NCBI RefSeq assembly: GCF_002163835.1
Contig: NZ_CP019331.1
Span: forward strand, 1,897,001-1,961,000
Direction: 5' to 3'
Origin: Polaribacter sp. SA4-10
GTDB lineage: Bacteria > Bacteroidota > Bacteroidia > Flavobacteriales > Flavobacteriaceae
DNA length: 64,000 nt
In this document: positions 25,813 through 36,060 of the stretch, piece after piece
How the letters are laid out: each line of letters begins with the position of its first letter
How positions within the stretch are numbered: position 1 is the first letter of the stretch
Translations under genes and position numbers: made by a program
Notes under the pieces: generated by a model
Database searches by the model: none
Told to the model about the DNA's origin: nothing
Seen by the model: the letters and a program-made list of their open reading frames with translations, nothing else

Positions 25813-27267
25813 ATGGAATCCGTAGAGAAAATTATAGAAGAAAAAATACAAGGTAAAGCACTAGTAACAGCAAATAAAAAAGAAAACACTAAGAAATTAT
25901 TCATAGAAAGCTATGGCTGTCAAATGAATATGAATGATAGTGAGATTGTTGCTGCTATTTTAGATAAAGAAGGATATAACACTACTCAAATTTTAGAAGA
26001 AGCAGATTTAGTGCTAGTAAACACCTGTTCTATTAGAGAAAAAGCAGAAACTACAATTAGAAGACGTTTACAGAAATACAATGCTGTAAAAAAAGTAAAT
26101 AAAAAAATGAAAGTAGGCGTTTTGGGCTGTATGGCTGAACGTTTAAAAGAGAAGTTTTTAGAAGAAGAAAAAATTGTAGATTTAGTTGTTGGGCCAGATG
26201 CATATAGAGATTTACCTAACTTATTACAAGAAGTTAGTGAAGGAAGAGATGCTGTAAATGTAATTTTATCTAAAGATGAAACCTATGGAGATGTTGCTCC
26301 TGTGCGTTTAAATTCTAATGGAGTTTCTGCATTTGTTTCAATTACAAGAGGTTGTGACAACATGTGTACTTTCTGTGTAGTTCCATTTACAAGAGGACGC
26401 GAGAGAAGTCGAGATCCAAAGAGTATTTTAGAAGAAATTCAATCTATGGTTGATCAAAATTTCAAAGAAATTACTTTACTTGGTCAAAATGTAGATAGTT
26501 ATTTATGGTTTGGTGGCGGATTGAAAAAAGATTTCAAAAAAGCGACTGAAATGGCTCAAGCAACTGCAACAGATTTTGCTCAATTGTTAGATATGTGCGC
26601 TACAGAATTTCCAAAAACACGTTTTCGTTTTTCAACTTCTAATCCTCAAGACATGAGTTTAGATGTAATTCATACAATGGCAAAACATAAAAACATTTGT
26701 AAATACCTTCACTTACCTGTTCAAAGTGGAAGTAACGCAATGTTAAAAGCAATGAATCGTCAGCATACAAGAGAAGAATATAAAGAATTGGTTGATAATA
26801 TTTTTAGAATCGTTCCAGAAATGTCTTTATCTCAAGATATGATTGTTGGTTTCTGTGGAGAAACAGAACAAGATCATCAAGACACTTTAGAGTTAATGGA
26901 ATATGTAAAATATGATTTCGGATTTATGTTTGCGTATTCTGAAAGACCAGGAACTTTAGCTGCAAAAAAGCTTGAAGATGACATTCCTTTTGATGTAAAA
27001 AAACGAAGATTACAAACAGTAATAGACTTGCAACAAAAGCATGCTTTATATAGAACTCAGCAACATTTAGGGAAAACTGAAGAATTTTTAATTGAAGGTA
27101 CCTCTAAGAAAGACCCCAATAAATGGAAAGGAAGAAACACACAAAATACAGTAGCTGTTTTTGATAAAGGAGCATATAAATTAGGTGATTTTGTATTGGT
27201 AAAAGTAGAAGATTGTACTTCTGCAACCTTAAAAGGAATTGCTTTAGGATATTCTGATAATAATTAA
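25813..27267 (+). CDS. miaB: tRNA-2-methylthio-N6-dimethylallyladenosine synthase
   Basis: The 484-residue protein is a methylthiotransferase that adds the 2-methylthio group to i6A37 of tRNAs reading UNN codons. The N-terminal domain has the cluster cysteines in ESYGCQMN, NTCSIREKA and LGCMAER. The radical SAM motif CDNMCTFC lies in TRGCDNMCTFCVVPFTRGRE. A C-terminal TRAM domain follows (KWKGRNTQNTVAVF). An insertion around LWFGGGLKKDF is normal for Bacteroidetes versions. It heads a plus-strand operon with the sigma-54 activator, lptE, a TPR-like gene and secG. Confidence 0.97.
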   Translation: MESVEKIIEEKIQGKALVTANKKENTKKLFIESYGCQMNMNDSEIVAAILDKEGYNTTQILEEADLVLVNTCSIREKAETTIRRRLQKYNAVKKVNKKMKVGVLGCMAERLKEKFLEEEKIVDLVVGPDAYRDLPNLLQEVSEGRDAVNVILSKDETYGDVAPVRLNSNGVSAFVSITRGCDNMCTFCVVPFTRGRERSRDPKSILEEIQSMVDQNFKEITLLGQNVDSYLWFGGGLKKDFKKATEMAQATATDFAQLLDMCATEFPKTRFRFSTSNPQDMSLDVIHTMAKHKNICKYLHLPVQSGSNAMLKAMNRQHTREEYKELVDNIFRIVPEMSLSQDMIVGFCGETEQDHQDTLELMEYVKYDFGFMFAYSERPGTLAAKKLEDDIPFDVKKRRLQTVIDLQQKHALYRTQQHLGKTEEFLIEGTSKKDPNKWKGRNTQNTVAVFDKGAYKLGDFVLVKVEDCTSATLKGIALGYSDNN

Positions 27268-27379
27268 AAGCCATCCTTAATTTTTAACAAAGGGAAGGAA
27301 ACTGTTGCGAAAAGAAAAAAATAAAATATAGTTAATAACACAAGAGTGTTTTCCCTAATGGGGAAATTAAAGGGGACTT

Positions 27380-28603
27380 ATGGAAAACTTACAAGCTATA
27401 AAACAACGTTTTGGAATCATTGGTAACGATGTACATCTTGATAGAGCTTTAGAAAAAGCGGTAAGAGTTGCGCCAACAGACATTTCTGTATTAGTTACTG
27501 GAGAAAGCGGTGTTGGAAAAGAAAATATTCCCAAAATAATTCATTCATTATCACACAGAAAACATGCAAAATATATTGCTGTAAACTGTGGTGCTATTCC
27601 AGAAGGAACAATTGATAGTGAATTATTTGGACATGAGAAAGGCTCATTTACAGGTGCAATACAAGACAGAAAAGGGTATTTTGAAGTTACAGACGGAGGA
27701 ACTATCTTTTTAGATGAAGTTGGTGAACTTCCCTTAACAACACAAGTACGTTTATTACGTGTTTTAGAAAATGGCGAATTTATAAAAGTGGGTTCTTCAA
27801 AAACTCAAAAAACTGATGTTAGAATTGTTGCTGCTACAAATATTAATATGCAAGCTGCAATTCAAAAAGAACGGTTTAGAGAAGATTTATATTATAGGTT
27901 AAGCACTGTAGAAATTGATTTACCTCCTTTAAGAGACCGTAATGAAGACATACATTTATTGTTTCGAAAATTTGCTTCAGATTTTGCACAGAAATACAGA
28001 ATGCCTTCTATTCGTTTAGATGAAAATGCAATATCTGCTTTGTTAAATTACCGTTTTCCAGGAAATATTCGTCAATTAAAAAACCTAGCAGAACAAATTT
28101 CTGTAATAGAAGAAACTAGAATTATTACGGGACCTAAGTTAAAACAGTATTTACCTAATAATAAAGGTAATTTTCCTGCAGTAATTGGTGGTAAAAAGGA
28201 AAATGATTTTTCTACAGAAAGAGATATCATGTACAAAATATTGTTTGATATGCGTAATGATATCAACGATTTAAAAAAGTTGACATTAGATTTAATGAAG
28301 AGTGGAAATGTTGAAGAAGTTCAAGAAGAAAACCATCAATTAATAGAAAAAATATACAAAGATCAAGAAGAAAAAGGGCATAATTTTGAAGTTTTAAATA
28401 TTCCTCAGAACACTTCCAAAGAAAAAGAGTATGATTTTATTGAGACTATAGAAGAAGATGAATCTTTATCCTTACAAGAAAAGGAAATTGAAATGATTAG
28501 AAGGTCATTAGAAAAAAACAACAATAAACGTAAGTTAGCGGCAAAAGAATTGGGGATTTCTGAAAGAACTTTGTACAGAAAAATTAAACAATACGATTTG
28601 TAA
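27380..28603 (+). CDS. Sigma-54-dependent transcriptional activator
   Basis: The 407-residue protein is an AAA+ enhancer-binding protein without an N-terminal sensor domain. It has Walker A GESGVGKE at 41-48, the sigma-54 contact loop as GSFTGA at 88-93 (the usual motif is GAFTGA), Walker B GGTIFLDEVGEL at 107-118, and a C-terminal Fis-type helix-turn-helix (NKRKLAAKELGISERTLYRKI). Without a receiver or GAF domain its activity must be set by expression or by a partner. In Flavobacteriia it regularly sits between miaB and lptE. Target promoters would carry a -24/-12 GG-GC pair. Confidence 0.92.
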   Translation: MENLQAIKQRFGIIGNDVHLDRALEKAVRVAPTDISVLVTGESGVGKENIPKIIHSLSHRKHAKYIAVNCGAIPEGTIDSELFGHEKGSFTGAIQDRKGYFEVTDGGTIFLDEVGELPLTTQVRLLRVLENGEFIKVGSSKTQKTDVRIVAATNINMQAAIQKERFREDLYYRLSTVEIDLPPLRDRNEDIHLLFRKFASDFAQKYRMPSIRLDENAISALLNYRFPGNIRQLKNLAEQISVIEETRIITGPKLKQYLPNNKGNFPAVIGGKKENDFSTERDIMYKILFDMRNDINDLKKLTLDLMKSGNVEEVQEENHQLIEKIYKDQEEKGHNFEVLNIPQNTSKEKEYDFIETIEEDESLSLQEKEIEMIRRSLEKNNNKRKLAAKELGISERTLYRKIKQYDL

Positions 28604-28631
28604 AAATTGTAACGAGAATATTTTTAAAATT

Positions 28632-29138
28632 ATGAAAAAACTATTATTTATAGCCTTCTTATCTATCAGTTCTATACTAATAATTTCTTGTGGAGCTTAT
28701 TCTTTTACAGGAGGAAATACTGGTGATGCAAAAACATTACAGGTAGATTATTTTCAAAACCAAGCCTCTTTGATTGAGCCAAGTTTAAGTCAGACTTTTA
28801 CGCAAAACCTACAAGACCTATTTACACGTCAAACAAATTTAACATTAGTAAATTCTAATGGAGATTTATATTTTAGCGGAGAAATAACTAGATACAGAAT
28901 TACACCAATGAGTGCAACTGCAGATCAAACAGCAGCACAAAACAGGTTAACAATAACTGTAAATGTTAGATTTGTAAATAAGCTAAATGAAAAAGATGAT
29001 TTTGAAAAAGAATTTTCTTTTTATTCAGATTTTGCCGCAAATGCGCAACTTTCTGGATCTGTTTTAGAAAATGCTTTTGATGAAATTCTAGAACGAATTA
29101 CACAAGATATTTTTAATGCATCTGTTGCAAAATGGTAA
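28632..29138 (+). CDS. lptE: LPS assembly lipoprotein LptE
   Basis: The 168-residue lipoprotein has the lipobox IISCGAYSF with acylated Cys20. The mature part matches the Bacteroidetes LptE type: GDAKTLQVDYFQNQASLIEPSLSQ, then a beta-rich region with LTLVNSNGDLYFSGEITRYRITPMSA, and a C-terminal helix FDEILERITQDIFNASVAKW. LptE plugs the LptD barrel and helps insert lipopolysaccharide into the outer leaflet. It follows the sigma-54 activator by 28 bp and so is likely cotranscribed. Confidence 0.9.
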   Translation: MKKLLFIAFLSISSILIISCGAYSFTGGNTGDAKTLQVDYFQNQASLIEPSLSQTFTQNLQDLFTRQTNLTLVNSNGDLYFSGEITRYRITPMSATADQTAAQNRLTITVNVRFVNKLNEKDDFEKEFSFYSDFAANAQLSGSVLENAFDEILERITQDIFNASVAKW

Positions 29139-29173
29139 TTATTTAGATTGATAAATTATTAGAAAAACACAAT

Positions 29174-29938
29174 TTGAAAACTTCAATATTTATAAATTTA
29201 TTAGAAAAAAAACAACAAATTCAGCAATTAGAAACTGCTGAATTAAAATCTGTAGTAGAAGAATTTCCTTATTTTCAATCTGCAAGAGCACTCTATTTAA
29301 AAGGTTTAAGAAACCAAAATAGTTTTAAATATAATAATGAATTAAAAGTTACAGCAGCCTATACTTCAGACAGAACTGTTTTATTTAATTTCATTACAGC
29401 GAAAGACTTTAATTCTAAAAAAGAAGATATTCACAAACAGATTTTAGAAAAAATATCTAAAAAAGTTGTAAAAGAAAATACTCTTGAAATAACTGAAGAC
29501 GTTGTTATAAATCCAACAGAAACAATTGAAGAAGTTGAAGAAAAATTAGAAATAGGAAAACCAATTTCATTTTTAACAACAGAAAGTAATTCATTTAATC
29601 AATGGTTACAATTATCCGTACAAAAGCCAATTGCAAGAACCGTTGAAAAGATTGAAGAGAAAACAATAAAAAAAGCATCAATAATAGACACGTTTATTAA
29701 AAACAACCCTAAAATAAAACCTTTATCGAAGGATAAAAATATTACGGTTCCTGTTGCACAAAACACACACGATTCAGCTTTAATGACAGAGACTTTGGCA
29801 AAAGTTTATCTCGAACAAAAAAAATATCAAAACGCAATACAAGCTTATAGAATTTTAAGTTTGAAATATCCAGAAAAAAGTGGTTTCTTTGCAGACCAAA
29901 TTAAAAGAGTACAAATTTTACAAAAAAATAAATCATGA
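29174..29938 (+). CDS. Conserved TPR-like protein of unknown function
   Basis: The 254-residue protein reads from a TTG start, since no ATG precedes the conserved opening KTSIFINLLEKKQQIQQLE. The N-terminal part (about 1-75) includes EEFPYFQSARALYLKGLRN, typical of a flavobacterial family in this operon. The middle is charged and low in order (about 85-190). The C-terminus resembles one or two TPR units (ETLAKVYLEQKKYQNAIQAY, LSLKYPEKS). It has no signal peptide, so it is probably cytoplasmic. Its stop overlaps the secG start by 4 bp, suggesting coupling with secG. Its function is not known. Confidence 0.8.
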   Translation: MKTSIFINLLEKKQQIQQLETAELKSVVEEFPYFQSARALYLKGLRNQNSFKYNNELKVTAAYTSDRTVLFNFITAKDFNSKKEDIHKQILEKISKKVVKENTLEITEDVVINPTETIEEVEEKLEIGKPISFLTTESNSFNQWLQLSVQKPIARTVEKIEEKTIKKASIIDTFIKNNPKIKPLSKDKNITVPVAQNTHDSALMTETLAKVYLEQKKYQNAIQAYRILSLKYPEKSGFFADQIKRVQILQKNKS

Positions 29939-30267
29939 GTTATACCGCATTTTTAATTCTAATTTTGATTGTAGCCATTGCATTAATATTAATAGTTATG
30001 GTACAAAACCCTAAAGGCGGAGGATTATCTTCTTCTTTTGGAGGTGGTGGAGCACAATCTTTAGGAGGCGTTCAAAACACGAACAACTTCCTAGACAGAA
30101 CAACTTGGACATTAGCAATAGCAATGTTTGTTTTAATTTTATTAGCAAATTTTGCAATCCCAAGAAGTGGAGATAATAATTTTAAATTGGATAATACTTT
30201 AGACGGAGTTGAAACTACAATACCAGCTACAGATACAAATCCAACAACTAATGATAGTTTAAAATAA
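29935..30267 (+). CDS. secG: Preprotein translocase subunit SecG
   Basis: The 110-residue protein has the SecG layout: a first membrane helix (about 3-22), the loop VQNPKGGGLSSSFGGGGAQS, a second helix (about 52-72), and a short acidic, Thr/Asn-rich tail. SecG assists SecYEG in protein export across the inner membrane. It overlaps the preceding gene by 4 bp (ATGA) and is followed by a strong terminator, so it ends the miaB operon. Confidence 0.95.
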   Translation: MSYTAFLILILIVAIALILIVMVQNPKGGGLSSSFGGGGAQSLGGVQNTNNFLDRTTWTLAIAMFVLILLANFAIPRSGDNNFKLDNTLDGVETTIPATDTNPTTNDSLK

Positions 30268-30290
30268 TCATCAGTTAGAATCATATAAAA

Positions 30291-30324
30291 AATGCCAACG
30301 AAAATGACACGTTGGCATTTTTTT
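30291..30324 (+). terminator. Terminator of the miaB-secG operon
   Basis: aatgccaacg-aaaatgaca-cgttggcattttttt gives a perfect 10-bp stem and a T run, 24 bp after the secG stop codon. Confidence 0.9.
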
Positions 30325-30379
30325 ATGCCTTAAATTTAAGAAAAAATTCAATCATAGAAAAATTGTCAGTTTTATAGCA

Positions 30380-30408
30380 TTGGCATAATTTCTGACTATT
30401 TACTTTTA
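30380..30408 (+). promoter_or_regulatory. Candidate promoter region of groES-groEL
   Basis: Two readings overlap. TTG (30380-30382), 18 nt and TACTTTTA (30401-30408) resemble the -33/-7 pattern with one mismatch. TGGCATAATTTCTGA (30381-30395) resembles a sigma-54 -24/-12 element (TGGCA-N6-TTGC) but with GA where GC is expected. Neither match is perfect. The groES ATG is 34 nt further on. Confidence 0.35.
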
Positions 30409-30442
30409 ACAAAAACAATTTAATTAATCTAAATTAATAAAA

Positions 30443-30718
30443 ATGGGATTAAACATTAAGCCTTTAGCGGACAGAGTACTTGTAGAACCTGCTCCTGCAG
30501 AAACAAAAACAGCGTCTGGATTAATTATACCAGATAATGCAAAAGAAAAACCACAAAAAGGAACTGTAGTTGCAGTTGGAAATGGTAAAGTTGATGAACC
30601 TTTAACTGTAAAAGTTGGAGACACTGTTTTATATGGTAAATATGGTGGAACTGAATTAAAGTTAGAAGGAACAGACTATTTAATGATGCGTGAATCTGAT
30701 ATTCTTGCAATCATTTAA
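30443..30718 (+). CDS. groES: Co-chaperonin GroES
   Basis: The 91-residue protein is the 10-kDa lid of the GroEL chamber. The opening [20 protein letters not shown], the mobile loop [14 protein letters not shown], and the closing strand [13 protein letters not shown] match the family over the full length. It forms a heptamer that caps GroEL in the cytoplasm. It is followed by groEL after 72 bp in the same direction, the usual groESL operon, and preceded by a possible heat-shock-type promoter. Confidence 0.98.
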   Translation: MGLNIKPLADRVLVEPAPAETKTASGLIIPDNAKEKPQKGTVVAVGNGKVDEPLTVKVGDTVLYGKYGGTELKLEGTDYLMMRESDILAII

Positions 30719-30769
30719 GATTAATCAGTATATAGTTGCAGTAAGCATTTGTAACGATTAAACTTTTAA

Positions 30770-32422
<1,653 letters not shown>

Positions 32423-32460
32423 TGGCCAATTGCCAAAGATAAAAAGCTTTCTCTATTCAC

Positions 32461-32488
32461 TGTCATTTCGACTTTATAGAGAAATCTC
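32461..32488. repeat. Fragment of an intergenic palindromic repeat
   Basis: tgtcatttcgac followed by gagaaatctc is one arm of the intergenic repeats common in Bacteroidetes. The second arm is missing here, so this looks like a truncated or half copy between groEL and the terminator. Confidence 0.35.
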
Positions 32489-32494
32489 AAATAC

Positions 32495-32525
32495 AAAAAT
32501 CCGCTAGAATTTCTAGCGGATTTTT
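32495..32525. terminator. Bidirectional terminator between groEL and metal module
   Basis: aaaaatccgctagaa-t-ttctagcggattttt is an almost perfect palindrome with A and T runs at its ends. It serves groEL on the plus strand and the convergent lipoprotein gene ending at 32531 on the minus strand. Confidence 0.85.
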
Positions 32526-32530
32526 ATTAT

Positions 32531-32785
32531 TTAATGGTTCTGATTTTCGTGATACTCAGTAACCTTTTTTCTTAATTTCATTTCACAAACAGGGCATTTT
32601 CCTTCTTTTTTATATGTTTTTTCTTTCTCACATTTCATAGGACATTGATAAACATCTTTAACAGCCACTTCTTTTTTCTCAGTAGTTGGTTGTTCTTTCT
32701 TAATCTCTTTCTTTTCTGTTTTACAAGCAGTAAAACTTACACTTGCCACTAAAACGAATGCTATTAATAAAATTATTTTCTTCAT
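32531..32785 (-). CDS. Heavy-metal-binding-domain lipoprotein
   Basis: The 84-residue lipoprotein has the lipobox SFTAC with Cys21. After a Lys/Glu-rich linker it carries a small heavy-metal-binding domain, VYQCPMKCEKEKTYKKEGKC and then PVCEMKL, the type found on copper efflux proteins (usually YTCPMHP). The C-terminus adds two histidines (YHENQNH). It should sit in the periplasm, anchored to a membrane, and bind copper or a similar ion. It is the last gene of the minus-strand metal module, 2 bp after the HMA gene, so it is cotranscribed with it. Confidence 0.85.
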   Translation of the reverse strand: MKKIILLIAFVLVASVSFTACKTEKKEIKKEQPTTEKKEVAVKDVYQCPMKCEKEKTYKKEGKCPVCEMKLRKKVTEYHENQNH

Positions 32786-32787
32786 AA

Positions 32788-33201
32788 TTATTGTTTTTTC
32801 TGTTTTATTAATTCCCCTTCATGATCTAATACAATTTCTTCATCTCTGTATTTACAACATGGGTGTACAGAACTATAAGCATCTTTAGTTGCTTCTAATT
32901 TTTTATCATCAAAACCAATAATATCATGACCAACCTTTAAAATATTACTTTGAATCACTGCAACGTTTGTTTTGCGTTCATCCATGATTACATTTAGTTG
33001 ATGTGTTTTAACATTCCAAATTGCAAACTTTACTCCTTTCGTTTTTAAAGCAGCAGTTTCAATTCGTTTTTTACACATTCCGCAAATACCATCTACTTCA
33101 AAAGAAATTTTTGCATTTTTATTTTTCTTAACTTCTTTTGTTTGTGCTTGAGCAGAAAACCCAATCAACAATAAACTGAATATGAATATTATTTTTTTCA
33201 T
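32788..33201 (-). CDS. Periplasmic HMA-domain metal-binding protein
   Basis: The 137-residue protein has a signal peptide (about 1-20, ending FSAQAQ) and a heavy-metal-associated domain: ISFEVDGICGMCKKRIETA with Cys40 and Cys43, then GVKFAIWNVKTHQLNV. A second motif, HPCCKYRD, near the C-terminus adds two cysteines. The domain resembles CopZ- or MerP-like metallochaperones, but an exported form points to periplasmic copper handling. It lies between the TonB-dependent receptor (96 bp upstream) and the metal-binding lipoprotein. Confidence 0.85.
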   Translation of the reverse strand: MKKIIFIFSLLLIGFSAQAQTKEVKKNKNAKISFEVDGICGMCKKRIETAALKTKGVKFAIWNVKTHQLNVIMDERKTNVAVIQSNILKVGHDIIGFDDKKLEATKDAYSSVHPCCKYRDEEIVLDHEGELIKQKKQ

Positions 33202-33218
33202 TATTATTATTTTTTATG

Positions 33219-33292
33219 CCATTGCGAGTTTACGAAGCAATCTTCTGATTAACAAACAGATTACTTCAGTCATGCTTCCTTCGTAATGACAG
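33219..33292. repeat. Inverted-repeat element between receptor and HMA genes
   Basis: attgcgagtttacgaagcaatct on the left is partly complementary to agattacttcagtc...cttcgtaatgac on the right. This is a typical Bacteroidetes intergenic palindrome (cattgcgag ... tcgtaatgac). It fills most of the gap between the HMA gene and the TonB receptor gene of the same strand, so a transcript crossing it would form a hairpin. Confidence 0.55.
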
Positions 33293-33297
33293 AGTTA

Positions 33298-35544
33298 TTA
33301 CTTTATTTTAAATCTTAATCCTGTATAGATTGCTCTTCCAAAAATTGGCGAATACACAATAGTAGTATCAAAATTTGAACCAAAAGGAGCTTCACTTGCT
33401 AAAATAGGGTTTTTCTGTTTCACGTTTGTAATATTTTCTGCACCAAAATAAACCTCAAACTTTTTTGAAAACACTTTAGTAACCTGTGAATTAAGTAATT
33501 GATAACTATCTACATATTCTGAAAATTGATATTTTACTGGGTTTGATGCTGTGTTTGGCAACCTCTGTTTGCCAATATTATTAAACGTTACATCAAATTT
33601 CCATTGCGCATCATTTTCTTTAAGCGCTGTTTCATAAGAAATATTTGCAAAAAATCTATTTTCTGGTTGAATTGCTTTTTGAAGATTACCTCTTTTATAA
33701 TCTGTAGAAACATCAAAATATTTATAAGCTGTTCTAAAGTTTAAGTTTTTTGCTATTTCATAGTTTACTTCTATCTGTAAATTATTGGCAACACTTTTTC
33801 CTTCTAAATCATAAAAAGAAATTGCTTGTGGGTTTTCCCAATCTACAACAACTCTATTACTAAAATCTGTTCTATAAAAATCGAATGTTATATCTCCTTT
33901 TTTATCAAAAAGATTAAATTTCTGTAGATATGAAGCACCACAATTCCAAGCAATTTCTGGATTTAATCCATAAATAGTACCTCCAGCATTATCAATATTA
34001 ATCTGTCTTGAACTCGCAAATAATTGTTGATTTTCTGCAAAGATATTCGCGCTTCTTTTCCCTCTTCCAACAGAAGCTCTAAACACTCCTTTTTTCCAAG
34101 GAACATAACGCATATGTAAACGAGGAGTTACAAAGGTTCCTATTAAGTTATGAGTATCTAATCTTAATCCGGCTGTAAAGCTGAAATTGTCTAAATTATC
34201 AAAAGCATATTCAAAAAAGGTACCAACAGAATTCTCTTTTCTACCAAAATCTGTTGCATTTACCAACTCATCATATTTGTCATATGTGAAACTTATTCCA
34301 GTTTTAAACTTATTTCTTGTATCACCAATAATTGAATTAAAGATTAAATTAGAATACACACTTTTATGCTGAATATCATATATATTTAAACCAAAATAGG
34401 AGTCTTGCTCATGATTACTATAAGCGATCTGAAAACCAATACTTTGAAAAGGTAATTCGGGAAAAACATATCCTAGTTTTGCAGAAGTCTCAAAACGTTT
34501 TGTATCAATTTCACTTCCCCAAGCGTTTGTAGTTCCTTTATCTAAGGTTGGGCTAAAATCTATTTCTCCAGTTTGCTTTTCATCATTTAAAAAACGAAAA
34601 TTAATAAAACTTACCCAGCCTTTTTCTGCATCTGTATATTGCCATCTATTCATGACATTTATTTGATTTGCCAAAGGAGCATCTAAAAAATTATCGTTGT
34701 TTTTATCAAATTTTTCACCTCTATAATTTCCATGAACATACAAACCTGTTTGCCATTTTTTAGAAATTCTTTGATTAAAATGAGTATTTAATTCAAGCCT
34801 TCCATTTAAAGAACTATAAGCGTTTAAGAAAAATTTATTATCAGAAAAAGGCTTTACTAATTCTGCATTTATCTGTCCAGCAATACTTTCGTAACCATTT
34901 ACAACACTTCCTGCTCCTTTTGTAATTTGTATACTTTCTACCCAAGTACCTGGTGTAAAGGTTAATCCGAATGCTTGAGAAGCCCCTCTTACAGAAGGAA
35001 TATTTTCTTGCGTTATTAACAAATACGGACTTGTTAAGCCCAGCATTTGTATTTGTTTTGTTCCTGTTAACGCATCAGAAAAACTAACATCTATTGATGG
35101 GTTTGTTTCAAAACTTTCTGCTAAATTACAACATGCAGCTTTTAATAATTCATCACTATTTACTGTAAAAACATTTACTGTAGCAAAAAATGATTTTTGG
35201 GTTGCTTTCTTTCTACTTGTTATTGTAATCTCAGACAATCCACTTTCTTCATTTATAAAATGATGAATTGGCTTTAAGCTTGTTATTGTAATTGTATCTG
35301 TTTTATAACCAATATAACTAATAACAAGTTTTTTATGTTCTGGATTATAAGGAATTGAAAACCATCCTTTTTCATTAGTTACTGCTCCAATATTGGTATG
35401 TAGCCAACGTACATTTGCGCCATAAATACCTCGATTATCTTTAGGGTTATTTTTATCCATAATCATTCCCTTTAAATTTGTTTGAGAGAATAATAGGACA
35501 GGAATTAGTAGTAACACACTACTTATTATATATTTTTTCATCAT
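33298..35544 (-). CDS. TonB-dependent outer-membrane receptor, likely metal-related
   Basis: The 748-residue protein has a signal peptide (about 1-20, ending VLLFSQ), a carboxypeptidase-like regulatory domain (about 22-95, KGMIMDKNNPKDNRGIYGAN, IGAVTNEKGWFSIPY), a plug domain with two cysteines (LLKAACCNLAESFE) and GAGSVVNGYESIAGQINAEL, and a beta barrel to the end. It takes up a ligand using TonB energy. The ligand is not evident, but the flanking HMA, metal-binding lipoprotein and HYC_CC_PP genes suggest a metal ion or chelate, perhaps copper. That link is inference from context. Confidence 0.88.
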   Translation of the reverse strand: MMKKYIISSVLLLIPVLLFSQTNLKGMIMDKNNPKDNRGIYGANVRWLHTNIGAVTNEKGWFSIPYNPEHKKLVISYIGYKTDTITITSLKPIHHFINEESGLSEITITSRKKATQKSFFATVNVFTVNSDELLKAACCNLAESFETNPSIDVSFSDALTGTKQIQMLGLTSPYLLITQENIPSVRGASQAFGLTFTPGTWVESIQITKGAGSVVNGYESIAGQINAELVKPFSDNKFFLNAYSSLNGRLELNTHFNQRISKKWQTGLYVHGNYRGEKFDKNNDNFLDAPLANQINVMNRWQYTDAEKGWVSFINFRFLNDEKQTGEIDFSPTLDKGTTNAWGSEIDTKRFETSAKLGYVFPELPFQSIGFQIAYSNHEQDSYFGLNIYDIQHKSVYSNLIFNSIIGDTRNKFKTGISFTYDKYDELVNATDFGRKENSVGTFFEYAFDNLDNFSFTAGLRLDTHNLIGTFVTPRLHMRYVPWKKGVFRASVGRGKRSANIFAENQQLFASSRQINIDNAGGTIYGLNPEIAWNCGASYLQKFNLFDKKGDITFDFYRTDFSNRVVVDWENPQAISFYDLEGKSVANNLQIEVNYEIAKNLNFRTAYKYFDVSTDYKRGNLQKAIQPENRFFANISYETALKENDAQWKFDVTFNNIGKQRLPNTASNPVKYQFSEYVDSYQLLNSQVTKVFSKKFEVYFGAENITNVKQKNPILASEAPFGSNFDTTIVYSPIFGRAIYTGLRFKIK

Positions 35545-35614
35545 TTTAGATTTAATAATAATTAGCTTTTACTTCTTATAAAAAAAAGCTTTTGTTTAGA
35601 TAATTATTAAAAAA

Positions 35615-36016
35615 TTAAATTAAAAAAGTCTGAAATGAAACCTGATAATCTAGCCAAATATCTGGTGGAGAAAAATCTTTATAGAAATTATTTTGAGCTT
35701 CAATTTCTACAAATAAATTATTGAAAGAGACTGCAAAAGAAGTTAAAAATTGTTGTTTTTGAAAGTCGAAATCATCAACGGAAGTTTGTTGTAATTCATC
35801 TTGTCCTTCAATTTGATGAACTTCATCTTTGCAACAGTTTTTCTTTGTTGAAGAAACTTTATCCATCTTCATATTACAACCATCAGCATCGCCAACATAA
35901 GAAATATCCATCAAAAAACCTCCACAGTAGTGTTTTTCTACAGTAAAAGAAAACGTAGAAAACAGCACTAAAAATGCTATTAAAATTGTAGCTATTTTGA
36001 TTAAAACTTGTTTCAT
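35615..36016 (-). CDS. HYC_CC_PP family protein
   Basis: The 133-residue protein has an N-terminal hydrophobic signal (about 8-26) and the three signatures that give this Bacteroidetes family its name: EKHYCGG (about 28-34), KKNCCKDE (about 59-66) and FSPPDIW near the C-terminus. Further cysteines include DGCNMK. The family has no proven function; its cysteine/histidine content and repeated placement next to metal receptors suggest metal binding in the periplasm. It lies 70 bp upstream of the TonB receptor on the same strand and probably starts the module. Confidence 0.82.
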   Translation of the reverse strand: MKQVLIKIATILIAFLVLFSTFSFTVEKHYCGGFLMDISYVGDADGCNMKMDKVSSTKKNCCKDEVHQIEGQDELQQTSVDDFDFQKQQFLTSFAVSFNNLFVEIEAQNNFYKDFSPPDIWLDYQVSFQTFLI

Positions 36017-36060
36017 TTCTAAGGCAAATTTACAACAAGGTTTTTTAAAGTTGTGTTAAA

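Noticed and set aside
27268..27379. Terminator splitting miaB from the sigma-54 activator
   Set aside because: Short complementary pieces (tttccc/gggaaa) are present, but no stable stem with a T run was found.
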